Assembly (NCBI GenBank): GCA_003241485.1
Contig: QFQD01000014.1
Location: forward strand, 1-64,000
DNA length: 64,000 nucleotides
Source of the DNA: Ancylobacter novellus
Lineage (GTDB): Bacteria > Pseudomonadota > Alphaproteobacteria > Rhizobiales > Xanthobacteraceae
Direction: 5' to 3'
Below the pieces are notes generated by a model. It worked only from the letters and a program-made list of their open reading frames with translations, was not told where the DNA came from and searched no databases. Shown piece after piece: positions 24,983 through 33,323 of this stretch. Within the stretch, counting starts at the first letter, position 1. The number at the start of each line of letters is the position of its first letter. Position numbers and translations under genes: made by a program.

Positions 24983-27097
24983 CTATCTGCCCTGCCGCAC
25001 CGACAGCCGGCCGACGATGGCGTCGAGCGACTGGGCGAGGTCGTGCAGACCGCGGGCGGATTCCTCGACCTGTCGGGTGGCCGATACGGTCTGCACCGAG
25101 GACGCCTCGATATTATCGACCGCCAGCGCGATCTGCTCGATGCTGGCCTGCTGCTGCTCGGCCGCCGCGAGGTTCTGCCGTGCGGTCTGCGACGCCTCCG
25201 TCACCCGGTTCGACAGCATGGAGATCGCCGTGCCCGACTGGCGCGAGGTGGCAACGCCGGCGTCGGAGGCGCGGGCATATTGCTCGGCGGCGATCACCGC
25301 CGCCTGCGCCGACCGCTGGATCTCCGCGATGATGCGGCGCACCTGCGCCGAGGCAGTCTTGGACTGGTCGGCCAGTTCCTTGACCTCGCTGGCCACGACG
25401 GCGAAGCCGCGGCCGGCGTCGCCGGCCTTGGCCGCTTCGATGCTGGCGTTCACGGCGAGAAGGTTGGACTTCTCCGCGAGTTCGCCCACCGTGGCGTTGA
25501 GCTCGGCTATTTCGTGGGTGCGCTCGCTGAAGTTGATGACGCGCTCGGCCAGCGTTTCCAGCCGCTGGCGGCCCTCTTCGACCATGCGCACGGTATCCTC
25601 GACAGACTGCTGGCCGGTCTCGGCGACGCTTTCGGTCTTCTGCGCCACTTCGAGCAGCGCCTGCGTACGGCGCGCCATCGATTCACCGGCTTGGCGCAGC
25701 TCGTGAACCGACGATGCCATCTGCCGGACGGCGGCAGCCTCCTCGGCGGTGGCCGCCGCTTGCTGGGTGGTCGCGGCAAGGATTTCCGTGGTTGCCGAGC
25801 CGAGCTGATTGGTGGCGAGGCTGATTTCGCTCACCAGCAGTTCGAGCGAGCCGGACATCGAGTTGAGCGCATGACCGAGCTGTTCGAGGTCGCCGGTCGT
25901 GCCGACCTCGACGCGGGAGGCAAAGTCGCCCCTTGCGACGCGCTGGGCAAACTGGCTGTAGCGCGTCACGGCCTCTTCGATGACGGCTCGCGTGGCCTGC
26001 TCGTTGGTAATTCGGGTCTGCAGGCCCTGTGCCATTGCATTGACCGCGCCGGCGAGCTTCTGCACCTCGGCGGGGCCGTCCTCCGGCGCGCGCCGGTCGA
26101 GATCGCCGCGGGCGATGGCGTCCGCCGTCTCCTGCAGGCGCACGATGGGACTGGCGATGATGCGCGATAGCAGGACCGACAGGACGATGCCGCCGAGCAG
26201 CGCGATGAGCGGCCAGATCGCGCTCTGCACCAGGAGCCCGGTGAACTCCTGATCGATCTCGGTATGCGTCTGGCTCATCCAGATCTTCCAGCCGGTCAAG
26301 GGAATGGTGGCGAACGCGCCGAACCGCGAGATGCCCTGCTCGTCGTCATAGGATTCGAGCACGCCCTGCGCATTGCCCGACAGGTAGCGCCATATCGGCT
26401 GGTCGGCGTAGCTGAACTGCTTGCGGACGAGTTCCCCATCCTGATGCGCCACCGTGACGCCGCTGCTGGTGACGATGACGGCGTGCCCGGTGCGCCCCAG
26501 GCGGATGCGCCTGATCATCAGGGTGACGGTATCGAGCTTGATGGTGCCTGCCAGCACGCCGATTACCCGTCCGTCCGGCGCCTTGATCGGCGCCGAGACC
26601 GCCATGATGGGCTCGCCCGAGGTCCGTCCGATGAGGACCTGTGAATCAACGAAGGAGTGCCCGCTCTTGAGCGGCTCGCGGAAATAGGCGCGATCGTGGA
26701 TATCGGTGCCGACCGGGCTTTTCCCGTTTTCCGTCGTATCGGGCTCCGACGCGATGATGATGCCGTCCGGCCCGGCGAGGAGGACGCGGTCGAACAGCTC
26801 GAAGGAATCCGCCACGCTCTTGAGCGTGAGCTTGTTCTCAGCCGACGTCGGGCTGCGCGCGCCGATCTCGGCGGCGGCGAGTTCGAGCGCGTCGCGGTAG
26901 TCGGTGAGCGCCCGCTCGATGTACTGCGAGGCCTCGGTGACGAAGGTCTGTTCTTGCGCCAGGGTGGTTTCGATCAGCCAGCTGCGCATTTTCAGCGTGA
27001 AGCCGAAGCCCAGCAGGATGGTCGGTACCAGCGCTGCCAGAATGCCGCCGGCAATGACAAGTCGATTGATGCGCATCAGCGAGCCCCAGTCCTGCAT
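24983..27097 (-). CDS. Methyl-accepting chemotaxis protein with dCache sensor
   Basis: Inner-membrane chemoreceptor of about 700 residues. N-terminal membrane helix (residues 9-35), periplasmic dCache-like domain (about 40-290, including RAYFREPLKSGHSFVD), second helix (WPLIALLGGIVLSVLLSRII), HAMP and a long cytoplasmic coiled coil whose tip reads NLLAVNASIEAAKAGDAGRG. No C-terminal CheR-docking pentapeptide is present. ATG 27097 has no Shine-Dalgarno; ATG 27076 (MRINRLVIAGG) is preceded by GGGG and may be the true start. The ligand is unknown; the dCache class often binds amino acids or organic acids. Confidence 0.9.
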   Translation of the reverse strand: MQDWGSLMRINRLVIAGGILAALVPTILLGFGFTLKMRSWLIETTLAQEQTFVTEASQYIERALTDYRDALELAAAEIGARSPTSAENKLTLKSVADSFELFDRVLLAGPDGIIIASEPDTTENGKSPVGTDIHDRAYFREPLKSGHSFVDSQVLIGRTSGEPIMAVSAPIKAPDGRVIGVLAGTIKLDTVTLMIRRIRLGRTGHAVIVTSSGVTVAHQDGELVRKQFSYADQPIWRYLSGNAQGVLESYDDEQGISRFGAFATIPLTGWKIWMSQTHTEIDQEFTGLLVQSAIWPLIALLGGIVLSVLLSRIIASPIVRLQETADAIARGDLDRRAPEDGPAEVQKLAGAVNAMAQGLQTRITNEQATRAVIEEAVTRYSQFAQRVARGDFASRVEVGTTGDLEQLGHALNSMSGSLELLVSEISLATNQLGSATTEILAATTQQAAATAEEAAAVRQMASSVHELRQAGESMARRTQALLEVAQKTESVAETGQQSVEDTVRMVEEGRQRLETLAERVINFSERTHEIAELNATVGELAEKSNLLAVNASIEAAKAGDAGRGFAVVASEVKELADQSKTASAQVRRIIAEIQRSAQAAVIAAEQYARASDAGVATSRQSGTAISMLSNRVTEASQTARQNLAAAEQQQASIEQIALAVDNIEASSVQTVSATRQVEESARGLHDLAQSLDAIVGRLSVRQGR

Positions 27098-27113
27098 TCA
27101 TTCAATCGGGGTT

Positions 27114-27554
27114 TCATGTCGAACGCCCGTCATGTCGGCGATGGTCGACGACGAGACCCACGTTCCGCCCGATGTTGTCGGGCGACAGCACGTGCTCGCC
27201 GCCCGGCAGGATGGCGACGACCATGGCGTAGTGCGATGACACGGTATCGAATATGTCGGCCGCGACCCGCCTTACGCCGAGAATCTCGTCCGCGGCGATT
27301 CCCAGTGCCTGCACCGGGTGCCGGATGAGGACGGCGAAGGTCGGCGAGGGGCGGGCCTGCATCGCGTGGTCGGACAGCGCCGCCGGGTCGACGACGGTGT
27401 AGAGCTGGCCGCCATGGGCCAAGACGCCCAGATGCGGCTCGCCCACGCCGGGCAGCGACAACAGGTTGCGCGGCTGGACGACGGCCTGCGCCTGTTCGAC
27501 CGGAACGGCATAGCGCAGTCCACCCCAGCCGAAGGTAATCAGCTCCAGCTGCAC
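27114..27554 (-). CDS. cheW: CheW-like coupling protein (WspD position), 5' end uncertain
   Basis: Adaptor linking the receptor and CheA. The CheW domain is clear (LITFGWGGLRYAVPVEQ; LLSLPGVGEPHLGVLAHGG; LVVDHR). The only canonical start is GTG 27554, which has no nearby Shine-Dalgarno. Yet the same frame stays open, with strongly G/C-ending codons, for 52 more codons up to the amber stop of cheR, and the encoded stretch (LDWEEALSRLARLDP, ARRTRALAEPE) looks like the N-terminal helix region seen before CheW domains. The real protein may therefore begin at a non-standard codon near 27710, such as a CTG behind GGGAGGAGG, or be made by amber read-through of cheR. Confidence 0.78.
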   Translation of the reverse strand: MQLELITFGWGGLRYAVPVEQAQAVVQPRNLLSLPGVGEPHLGVLAHGGQLYTVVDPAALSDHAMQARPSPTFAVLIRHPVQALGIAADEILGVRRVAADIFDTVSSHYAMVVAILPGGEHVLSPDNIGRNVGLVVDHRRHDGRST

Positions 27555-27710
27555 GACGCCAGCGTCGCTGGCCTCCGGTTCGGCGAGCGCCCGCGTCCGG
27601 CGCGCCAGCTTTTCATCGAGATCCGCGCCCGCCGCCTGGGGGTCGAGGCGGGCAAGGCGCGACAGCGCCTCCTCCCAGTCGAGGCCGGAGGTCGAGGTGC
27701 CGGAGCGGGT

Positions 27711-29138
27711 CTAGCGTGATCGGCCAAGCCCGCCTCCATCGGTCGTGGCGCCGAGCCGGCGCGCGGCCTGGCGGATCTCGCCCTCATCGATGCCGAGACG
27801 GGCGGCATGCGCCGAGGCCTCGCTGCTGCGTTCGAGCAGGCGCACCGCCTCGCCGAGGAAGAAGCGGGCCTCGTGCATCCGGCCGGCGCGCAGGCACACG
27901 ATAGCCGAGACGTACTGGGCTGCCGGCGAATGCGGTGCGGCGGTGCGGGACTTCAGCGCAGCCGTCTGCGCCGCTGCGACATCGCCAAGCGCCTGGCAGA
28001 CCAACGCCATGAGCAGATGGGCCTCCTCGCTGCCGTCCAGCGCTTGGTCGCAGAGCCGGCGCGCCTCCGCGAGCAGCCCTCGATCGGCGAGGCGGCGCAC
28101 ATGACCGAGACTGACCGCGGCATCCGAGGGGGATCGGCGGGGGCGGGGCGCCGGGGCGGCTCTCGGGGCGGGAGCTGGTCTTGGCACCGGAGCGACCGCC
28201 GGCTTGGCGACCGGCTTCAACACCTTTGCTGCCGCCGGTCGGGTGTCGAGCGGCTTCTCGAAAAGTATGGCGTGCGAGGTGGCGTGGAAGCGCATCGGCG
28301 CAAACCAGGCCGGCGTCGCCTCGACGGGGGACACGGCCAGTCGTCCGCCGGGACGCACCTGATCGCGCAGATAGCGCGCGACGCCCGCCTGCCGGGCCGG
28401 TTGCAGATGGATTAGCAGGTTGCGGCAGATGACGAGATCCGCCGGCGCTCCGGGGGCGAAGTTCGGCGTGGTATCCTCGGCGGCTGCAGCGAGGTTGAAC
28501 TGCTGGAAGCTCACGCGCCGCCGCAGTTCCTCCGCCAGCCTGAAGCGATGGCGGCCGGTCGGGCGGAACCAGCGCTGCAGATCGCCCGCGGGCACCTCGT
28601 TCACGGCACGGGCGTCGAACACGCCGGCCTTTGCCTCGTCCAGCGCGGCCTGGCACAGATCGAGGGCGAGGATCTCGATCGTCCAGCCCTTCTCGCCGCC
28701 GAGCAGCCGCTCGATCACCATCGCCAGCGAATAGGGCTCGTCGCCGGAGGCGCAGCCGATGCTGAGGCACCGCAAATGGCGGCTGCCGTCGCGCCGCCGT
28801 GCCTCGATAAGCGGGAACAGGGCGTCGCGGGTGATGCTGTCCCACCATCCCTTCTGTCGGAAGAACGAGGTCTCTCGCACCGTTACCAGGGCGATGAGCG
28901 CCTGCCAGGCCGGGGAGGTCCACGCGGCCTCGGTGAGATGGGCCAGCAGGCTCTCGGGATCGGCAGCGTGCGTCAGCTTGCCGGCGGCATCGAGGGCGCG
29001 CCGGAACTGCGCGTCGAAACGCTCCGGCAGCGTCAGGCCGAGGCGCTGGGAGACGAGGGCGCGGAAGGAAGCTAGCGTCCGTGGCGCGATCGGCGCTCTC
29101 GCGGAGCTGCCGGCAACTGGGATGCTCGCGCCGCTCAT
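27711..29138 (-). CDS. cheR: CheR methyltransferase with C-terminal TPR region (WspC-like)
   Basis: Methylates receptor glutamates using S-adenosylmethionine. The 475-residue protein has the CheR N-terminal helical domain, the SAM-binding block SIGCASGDEPYSLAM and the late motif VICRNLLIHL, followed by a Pro/Ala linker (about 305-340) and a TPR-like helical region (residues 345-450). CheR-TPR fusions are typical of WspC. It overlaps the upstream CheW gene by four bases. Its TAG stop at 27711-27713 is in frame with the downstream CheW coding sequence. Confidence 0.9.
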   Translation of the reverse strand: MSGASIPVAGSSARAPIAPRTLASFRALVSQRLGLTLPERFDAQFRRALDAAGKLTHAADPESLLAHLTEAAWTSPAWQALIALVTVRETSFFRQKGWWDSITRDALFPLIEARRRDGSRHLRCLSIGCASGDEPYSLAMVIERLLGGEKGWTIEILALDLCQAALDEAKAGVFDARAVNEVPAGDLQRWFRPTGRHRFRLAEELRRRVSFQQFNLAAAAEDTTPNFAPGAPADLVICRNLLIHLQPARQAGVARYLRDQVRPGGRLAVSPVEATPAWFAPMRFHATSHAILFEKPLDTRPAAAKVLKPVAKPAVAPVPRPAPAPRAAPAPRPRRSPSDAAVSLGHVRRLADRGLLAEARRLCDQALDGSEEAHLLMALVCQALGDVAAAQTAALKSRTAAPHSPAAQYVSAIVCLRAGRMHEARFFLGEAVRLLERSSEASAHAARLGIDEGEIRQAARRLGATTDGGGLGRSR

Positions 29139-29644
29139 GGTCCCGCCGGCGTCGGGGCGCCGGTCGATGCGCGTGACGAATATCGATCCAGAGCCAATTG
29201 AAGTTCAATTTCCTGTGAAGCGGAGAGCCAGTCGTCGGGATTGCGCATGACCAGCAGCTCGCCATCGCCGGAAGTGCAGGCCGCGAGAAGGCCGATGCCC
29301 GGCATCAGTTCTTCCAGCGACTGCCACGCCGTGTCGGGCAGGTCGACAACGCCGTCGAGGCTCTCGCACAGCAGGCCGAACGTGCGGCGGTCCGTCTCCA
29401 CAACGGCGATGCTGGTATCCAAGGCCGGCTGGCGAGGGGCATCGGCGGCCTGTCGAGCGGGATCGAGAATCAACAGCGGGAAGCCGTGGAGATTGATGAG
29501 CCCGGCAATAATCGCAGGCGCGCCGGGCAGCGGCGTTACGCTGGGCGTCGCGACGACCTTGCGCAGCGCGTGCACGGGGATGGCGATCCGCAGCTGGCCG
29601 TTGCGGGCCACAACCACATGATGCGTGGGCGCGGAATCTTCCAT
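29135..29644 (-). CDS. cheW: CheW-like coupling protein (WspB position)
   Basis: First gene of the chemosensory operon, 169 residues, a single CheW domain (HHVVVARNGQLRIAIPVHAL; PGAPAIIAGLINLHGFPLLIL; VVDLPDTAWQSLEELMPG). Two CheW paralogues flanking a CheR-TPR gene reproduce the wspB-wspC-wspD order. The promoter should lie in the AT-rich stretch just upstream (about 29690-29755). Confidence 0.88.
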   Translation of the reverse strand: MEDSAPTHHVVVARNGQLRIAIPVHALRKVVATPSVTPLPGAPAIIAGLINLHGFPLLILDPARQAADAPRQPALDTSIAVVETDRRTFGLLCESLDGVVDLPDTAWQSLEELMPGIGLLAACTSGDGELLVMRNPDDWLSASQEIELQLALDRYSSRASTGAPTPAGP

Positions 29645-30150
29645 TTTGCCACCGGCACTCGGTCAGTCTGCGACCCGCAGTATTTCTGGATAAAAAGCGT
29701 AAATATATCGGAAATTTCGTATCATCACGTCGCTAATGTCAAACTATTATTCGAATGACGGCCTCGGCTTTCGTAGCGGTGCGGGACGATGAAACGCGTC
29801 TGCATGATGCACGCAACTGCATCATGGCGGCGCTCGACCACACACCGTCATGATGACATCGCGCAGCCAGCGATGGGCTGGGTCGGCTTCCCTGCGCGGA
29901 TGAAGAGTGATGTAACGCCGATGTCCGGCGTGGCAACCGGCCGCGCGACGCTCACCAGTTCATCCTCGAACTGTGGGTCAGACAGGCATGACCGCGTCAC
30001 CGGCGCAACGAGATCGAACACGTTCCCTGATCGCGATGGCGCGCCGCCTCCACGTCCTGCTCGGGCGGGAGGCTTCCGGGTCAACCACAAGCGCCTTCCG
30101 GCACAATTCGTGAAGAACGGCTGATGGTCCGCCGGCATGGACGCGGGCGA
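29645..30150. other. Intergenic region, chemosensory promoter and possible gene relic
   Basis: The first 115 bases are AT-rich and probably hold the operon promoter on the minus strand. The minus-strand frame 29851-30012 encodes a segment (PVATPDIGVTSLFIRAGKPT) that resembles the C-terminus of a LysR effector domain, but no HTH or intact gene is present, so I treat it as a possible relic only. Confidence 0.35.
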
Positions 30151-31032
30151 CTAGCGACGGCGCTCCAGCGTGGCGAAGAACAGGACGGTGAGCCCCAGCA
30201 CGATCAGCAGAAGCACGAACGCGGCGGCAGCGCCCTCGTTGAGAGAGAGGCCGAGGAAAGCCCGGCGATAGGCAAAGAAGCTCAGCACCTCGGTAGCGTT
30301 GCCCGGCCCGCCCTTGGTGAGGATGTAGGGCAGGTCGTAGGTGCGGAACTCGTTGATGAGCTGGATGATGACGGCGATCATGGCGACCGGCCGCAGCATC
30401 GGCAGGGTGATGTACCAGAACTGCTGGAGCGGCGTGGCGCCATCCACCTCCGCCGCCTCATAGGGGTCGCGCGGCAGCGAGGCGAGGCCGGCGGCGAGGA
30501 TCAGCACAACGAAGGAGGTCTGCTGCCAGATGTCTATGGCCGCCATCGTCCACAGCGCCAGCTCCGCATTGCCCAGCCAGTCGATGCGCGGCAGGCCGAG
30601 GGTCTCCATCACCTGGTTGGCGATGCCAAGGTTTGGCTGCAGCAGCATGCGCCAGATGAGCGCCACGCTGACCGGCGACATGGCCATCGGGATGGTCAGC
30701 ACCGCGAAATAGACCGGCTTCATCATCACCGTGCGGTTCAGCATCAGCGCGATGCCCAGCCCGATGACGAACTCGCCGACGACGGTGACGAGCGAGTATT
30801 TCACGGTCAGCCACAGCGCGCCCCAGAAGAGCGGATCGGCCATGACCGTGGCGAAGTTCTTCAACCCCACGAAGGGCTGCAGGGTCGGCTTGAGCAGCGT
30901 GAGCGAGGACAGCGAGATGAGCCCCGCATAGACCAGCGGAAAGCCCATGACGATGGCGAGCGTCAGCAGCCCCGGCGCTGCGAAGGCCCAGCCGGTCCGC
31001 CAATCTCGGTCCGCGAATGCGGGAACGCGCAT
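30151..31032 (-). CDS. Carbohydrate ABC transporter permease (UgpA/MalF type)
   Basis: Inner-membrane subunit of 293 residues from ATG 31032, which has GGAAG 7 bases upstream and gives a normal length; in-frame starts at 31050 and 31116 lack such a site. Six helices and the EAA loop YEAAEVDGATPLQQFWYITL identify the CUT1-type sugar permease family. It is the last gene of the importer, separated from the binding-protein gene by a terminator-like hairpin. Confidence 0.88.
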   Translation of the reverse strand: MRVPAFADRDWRTGWAFAAPGLLTLAIVMGFPLVYAGLISLSSLTLLKPTLQPFVGLKNFATVMADPLFWGALWLTVKYSLVTVVGEFVIGLGIALMLNRTVMMKPVYFAVLTIPMAMSPVSVALIWRMLLQPNLGIANQVMETLGLPRIDWLGNAELALWTMAAIDIWQQTSFVVLILAAGLASLPRDPYEAAEVDGATPLQQFWYITLPMLRPVAMIAVIIQLINEFRTYDLPYILTKGGPGNATEVLSFFAYRRAFLGLSLNEGAAAAFVLLLIVLGLTVLFFATLERRR

Positions 31033-31055
31033 GCTGGTCTTCCGTATCATCCGTG

Positions 31056-31100
31056 AAAAAGGGCCGGCGCGCCGAACCGAGGGGGTCGCCGGCGCGCCGG
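31056..31100 (-). terminator. Intrinsic terminator/attenuator between binding-protein and permease genes
   Basis: Perfect 11-bp arms CGGCGCGCCGG (31090-31100) and its complement (31064-31074) with a 15-base loop, followed on the minus strand by a run of five T (31060-31056). It lies inside the operon, so it should let only part of transcription continue into the last permease. Confidence 0.7.
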
Positions 31101-31149
31101 GTGGCCGACGCCTCAACAGAAGCGCCGGCCAAGCTGGATCAAGGGAACA

Positions 31150-32427
31150 TCACTTGTTCAGGAGCTGCGTCAGACCGTCGGCAGCCGCCTTCAGGGCGTC
31201 TTCCGGCTTGGCCTGACCGCCTGCCGCCAGCGAGAGCTGTGCGCCCAGCACGTCCTCGTACTGCGCGGAATAAGCGAAGATAGGGAAGGACTTGCCGGAG
31301 GCGACGACGTCGAGGCCGGTCTTGTAGAAGGGATACTTCTTCAGCACCGCCTCGTCGGCGAACACATCCGAGCGCACCGGCGCATGGCCTTCCAGCGCGC
31401 GGGCGATGGAGATCTTCTTGCCCTGCACCCATTCGATGAACTTCCAGGCCGCCGCCTTGGACTCATCGGACGTGTTCTTCGGAATGCCCCAGCCCCAGCC
31501 GCCGCTTTCGCCATGGCCGCCCGGCATCACGCTCAGGGCCAGCTTGCCAGCGACCTCAGGGCACTTGGCCTTGTCGTCGAGCTGCGGCAGCATCCACCAA
31601 TAGGTGACCATGCTGAACGCCTTGCCCGCGCACATCAGGCGCATGGTGTCGTCGAGCGTCGCCGACAGCGCGCCCTGCTGGGCGCCATTCTGCACGTTGT
31701 CGGCATAGAGCTTGAGCGCGGCCAGCCCTTCGGGGCTGTTCAGCACCACCTTGCGGCCGGCATCGAGATAGGCGCCGCCGGAAGAGAACAGGTAGTTGGA
31801 GAATTCCATCGCGTTCGGGTCGCCGCGCTGTGCCTGCATGGCGGCACCGACCACGCTGCCACCCGCCTTGAAGAACTTGGAAAGCTCCACATACTCGGCG
31901 AGCGTCTTCGGCAGGGCCAGTTCCTTGCCGGTCTTGGCCTTGTAGTCGGCCTTGACCTTGGGATCGCTCAGAAGATCCGTCCGGTAGATCAGGCCCATGG
32001 AGTAATTGTACATGGGCAGGATCGGCGTCGCATCCTTGGTCTGACCGAGCAGTTCCAGCATGGACGGGATGAAGGGCTTCAGATCGAAGCCGGATTTGGC
32101 GATGTAGGGGTTCAGGTCCTCAAGCCAGCCGGCGGTGGGGAACTCGCCGGCCCACAGGAAGTCGACCTCCAGCACGTTGTAGTAGCTCTCCGGCGAGACG
32201 AGCTGGGCCACCAGCTTGTCGTGCATGTCGCCATAGCCGATCTTCTCGAACTCGACCTTGATGCCGGTCTCCTTCTCGAATTCCGGCAGCAACTTCTCGA
32301 TGATCTGCGTCTCCGGCACGTCTTCCATCAAGGCGCGCAGGGTGACGTTCTGGGCATGGGCCGGGCTGGCTGCCGCAAGCAGGGTGGCGCCGAGCAGCGC
32401 CGCCTTGAGGCTACACTTCAACTGCAT
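31150..32427 (-). CDS. Carbohydrate ABC transporter substrate-binding protein (family 1)
   Basis: Periplasmic sugar receptor, 425 residues. Signal peptide MQLKCSLKAALLGATLLAAA...AHA, then a family-1 solute-binding fold (LPEFEKETGIKVEFEKIGYG; VLEVDFLWAGEFPTAGWLED; GGWGWGIPKNTSDESKAAAW). In the family the tryptophan/tyrosine-rich cleft contacts the sugar. The ligand is not readable but the adjacent kinase and dehydrogenase suggest a polyol or rare sugar. Unusually, this gene lies between the two permease genes. Confidence 0.88.
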   Translation of the reverse strand: MQLKCSLKAALLGATLLAAASPAHAQNVTLRALMEDVPETQIIEKLLPEFEKETGIKVEFEKIGYGDMHDKLVAQLVSPESYYNVLEVDFLWAGEFPTAGWLEDLNPYIAKSGFDLKPFIPSMLELLGQTKDATPILPMYNYSMGLIYRTDLLSDPKVKADYKAKTGKELALPKTLAEYVELSKFFKAGGSVVGAAMQAQRGDPNAMEFSNYLFSSGGAYLDAGRKVVLNSPEGLAALKLYADNVQNGAQQGALSATLDDTMRLMCAGKAFSMVTYWWMLPQLDDKAKCPEVAGKLALSVMPGGHGESGGWGWGIPKNTSDESKAAAWKFIEWVQGKKISIARALEGHAPVRSDVFADEAVLKKYPFYKTGLDVVASGKSFPIFAYSAQYEDVLGAQLSLAAGGQAKPEDALKAAADGLTQLLNK

Positions 32428-32506
32428 CTCGTTCTCCTGTTCCTCTGGAGCGGGCTTTGCCCGCCTTGTTGGCGCACACCCAAAACGGGCGCGGCGGAAA
32501 GAGCCG

Positions 32507-33304
32507 TTACTTCACGCTGCCGAAGGTCAGCCCCTGGACGATGAAGCGCTGGATGAAGCGCGACGCGATCACCAGTGGCAGCACGGCCAGCACGACGCCG
32601 GCCGACACCTTGGCGATCTGCACGCCGTTGGAGGTCTGGAGCGAGGCCAGCGCCACCGGCACCGTCGCGGTCTGCGGACCGCTCAGCACCAGCGCGAAGA
32701 GGAATTCGTTCCAGGTCATGATGAAGCCGAGCACGCCGGCCGCCGCGATGCCCGGCAGCGAGACCGGCAGCACGATTCTCCAGAAGGCGCCCCAGGCGGT
32801 TGCGCCGTCGGTCTGCGCCGCCCATTCGAGATCCACCGGAATGCCCTCGAAGAAGCCCATCAGGATCCAGATGAGGAAGGGCAGGTTCACCGCCGCGTAG
32901 ACGATAATCAGCCCGGTCAGCGAATTGGTGAGCCCGACGGTGCGCAGCAGCGCGAAGGCGGGCAGCACGATCGCCACCGGCGGCAGCATCTGCGTCGCAA
33001 GCACGGCGAAGCGCCCGGCCTTGCCGCCGGTCTTGAAGCGGGCAAAGGCGTAGCCGGTCATCGCCGCGAAGGGGAGCGCGACCACCACCGAGCCGAGGGC
33101 GACGATCAGGCTGTTGAGATAGGACTGGCCGTAGCGGGTCGAGGTGAACAACGCGACGTAGTTGTCAAGCGTCGCGGCCGGCATCAGCTCCGGCGAATAG
33201 GACAGGGACTCGGGCAGGAAACTGGTGCGGACCACCCACAGGATGGGCAGGAGGATGACGGCGCAGGTCAGGAACAGTCCGAAATGAAGTGCAAAGCGCC
33301 GCAT
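32507..33304 (-). CDS. Carbohydrate ABC transporter permease (UgpE/MalG type)
   Basis: Second permease, 265 residues, six helices and EAA loop LEWAAQTDGATAWGAFWRIV followed by PVSLPGIAAAGVLGFIMTWNE, a MalG-group motif. ATG 33304 has GGAGGGGAG upstream. The ATPase gene precedes it by 19 bases. Confidence 0.88.
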   Translation of the reverse strand: MRRFALHFGLFLTCAVILLPILWVVRTSFLPESLSYSPELMPAATLDNYVALFTSTRYGQSYLNSLIVALGSVVVALPFAAMTGYAFARFKTGGKAGRFAVLATQMLPPVAIVLPAFALLRTVGLTNSLTGLIIVYAAVNLPFLIWILMGFFEGIPVDLEWAAQTDGATAWGAFWRIVLPVSLPGIAAAGVLGFIMTWNEFLFALVLSGPQTATVPVALASLQTSNGVQIAKVSAGVVLAVLPLVIASRFIQRFIVQGLTFGSVK

Positions 33305-33323
33305 GATCTCCCCTCCGCTTCTG

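Noticed and set aside
29789..30124. 111-codon plus-strand frame in the chemosensory promoter gap
   Set aside because: Low-complexity product, no ribosome-binding site, and codon use unlike its neighbours.
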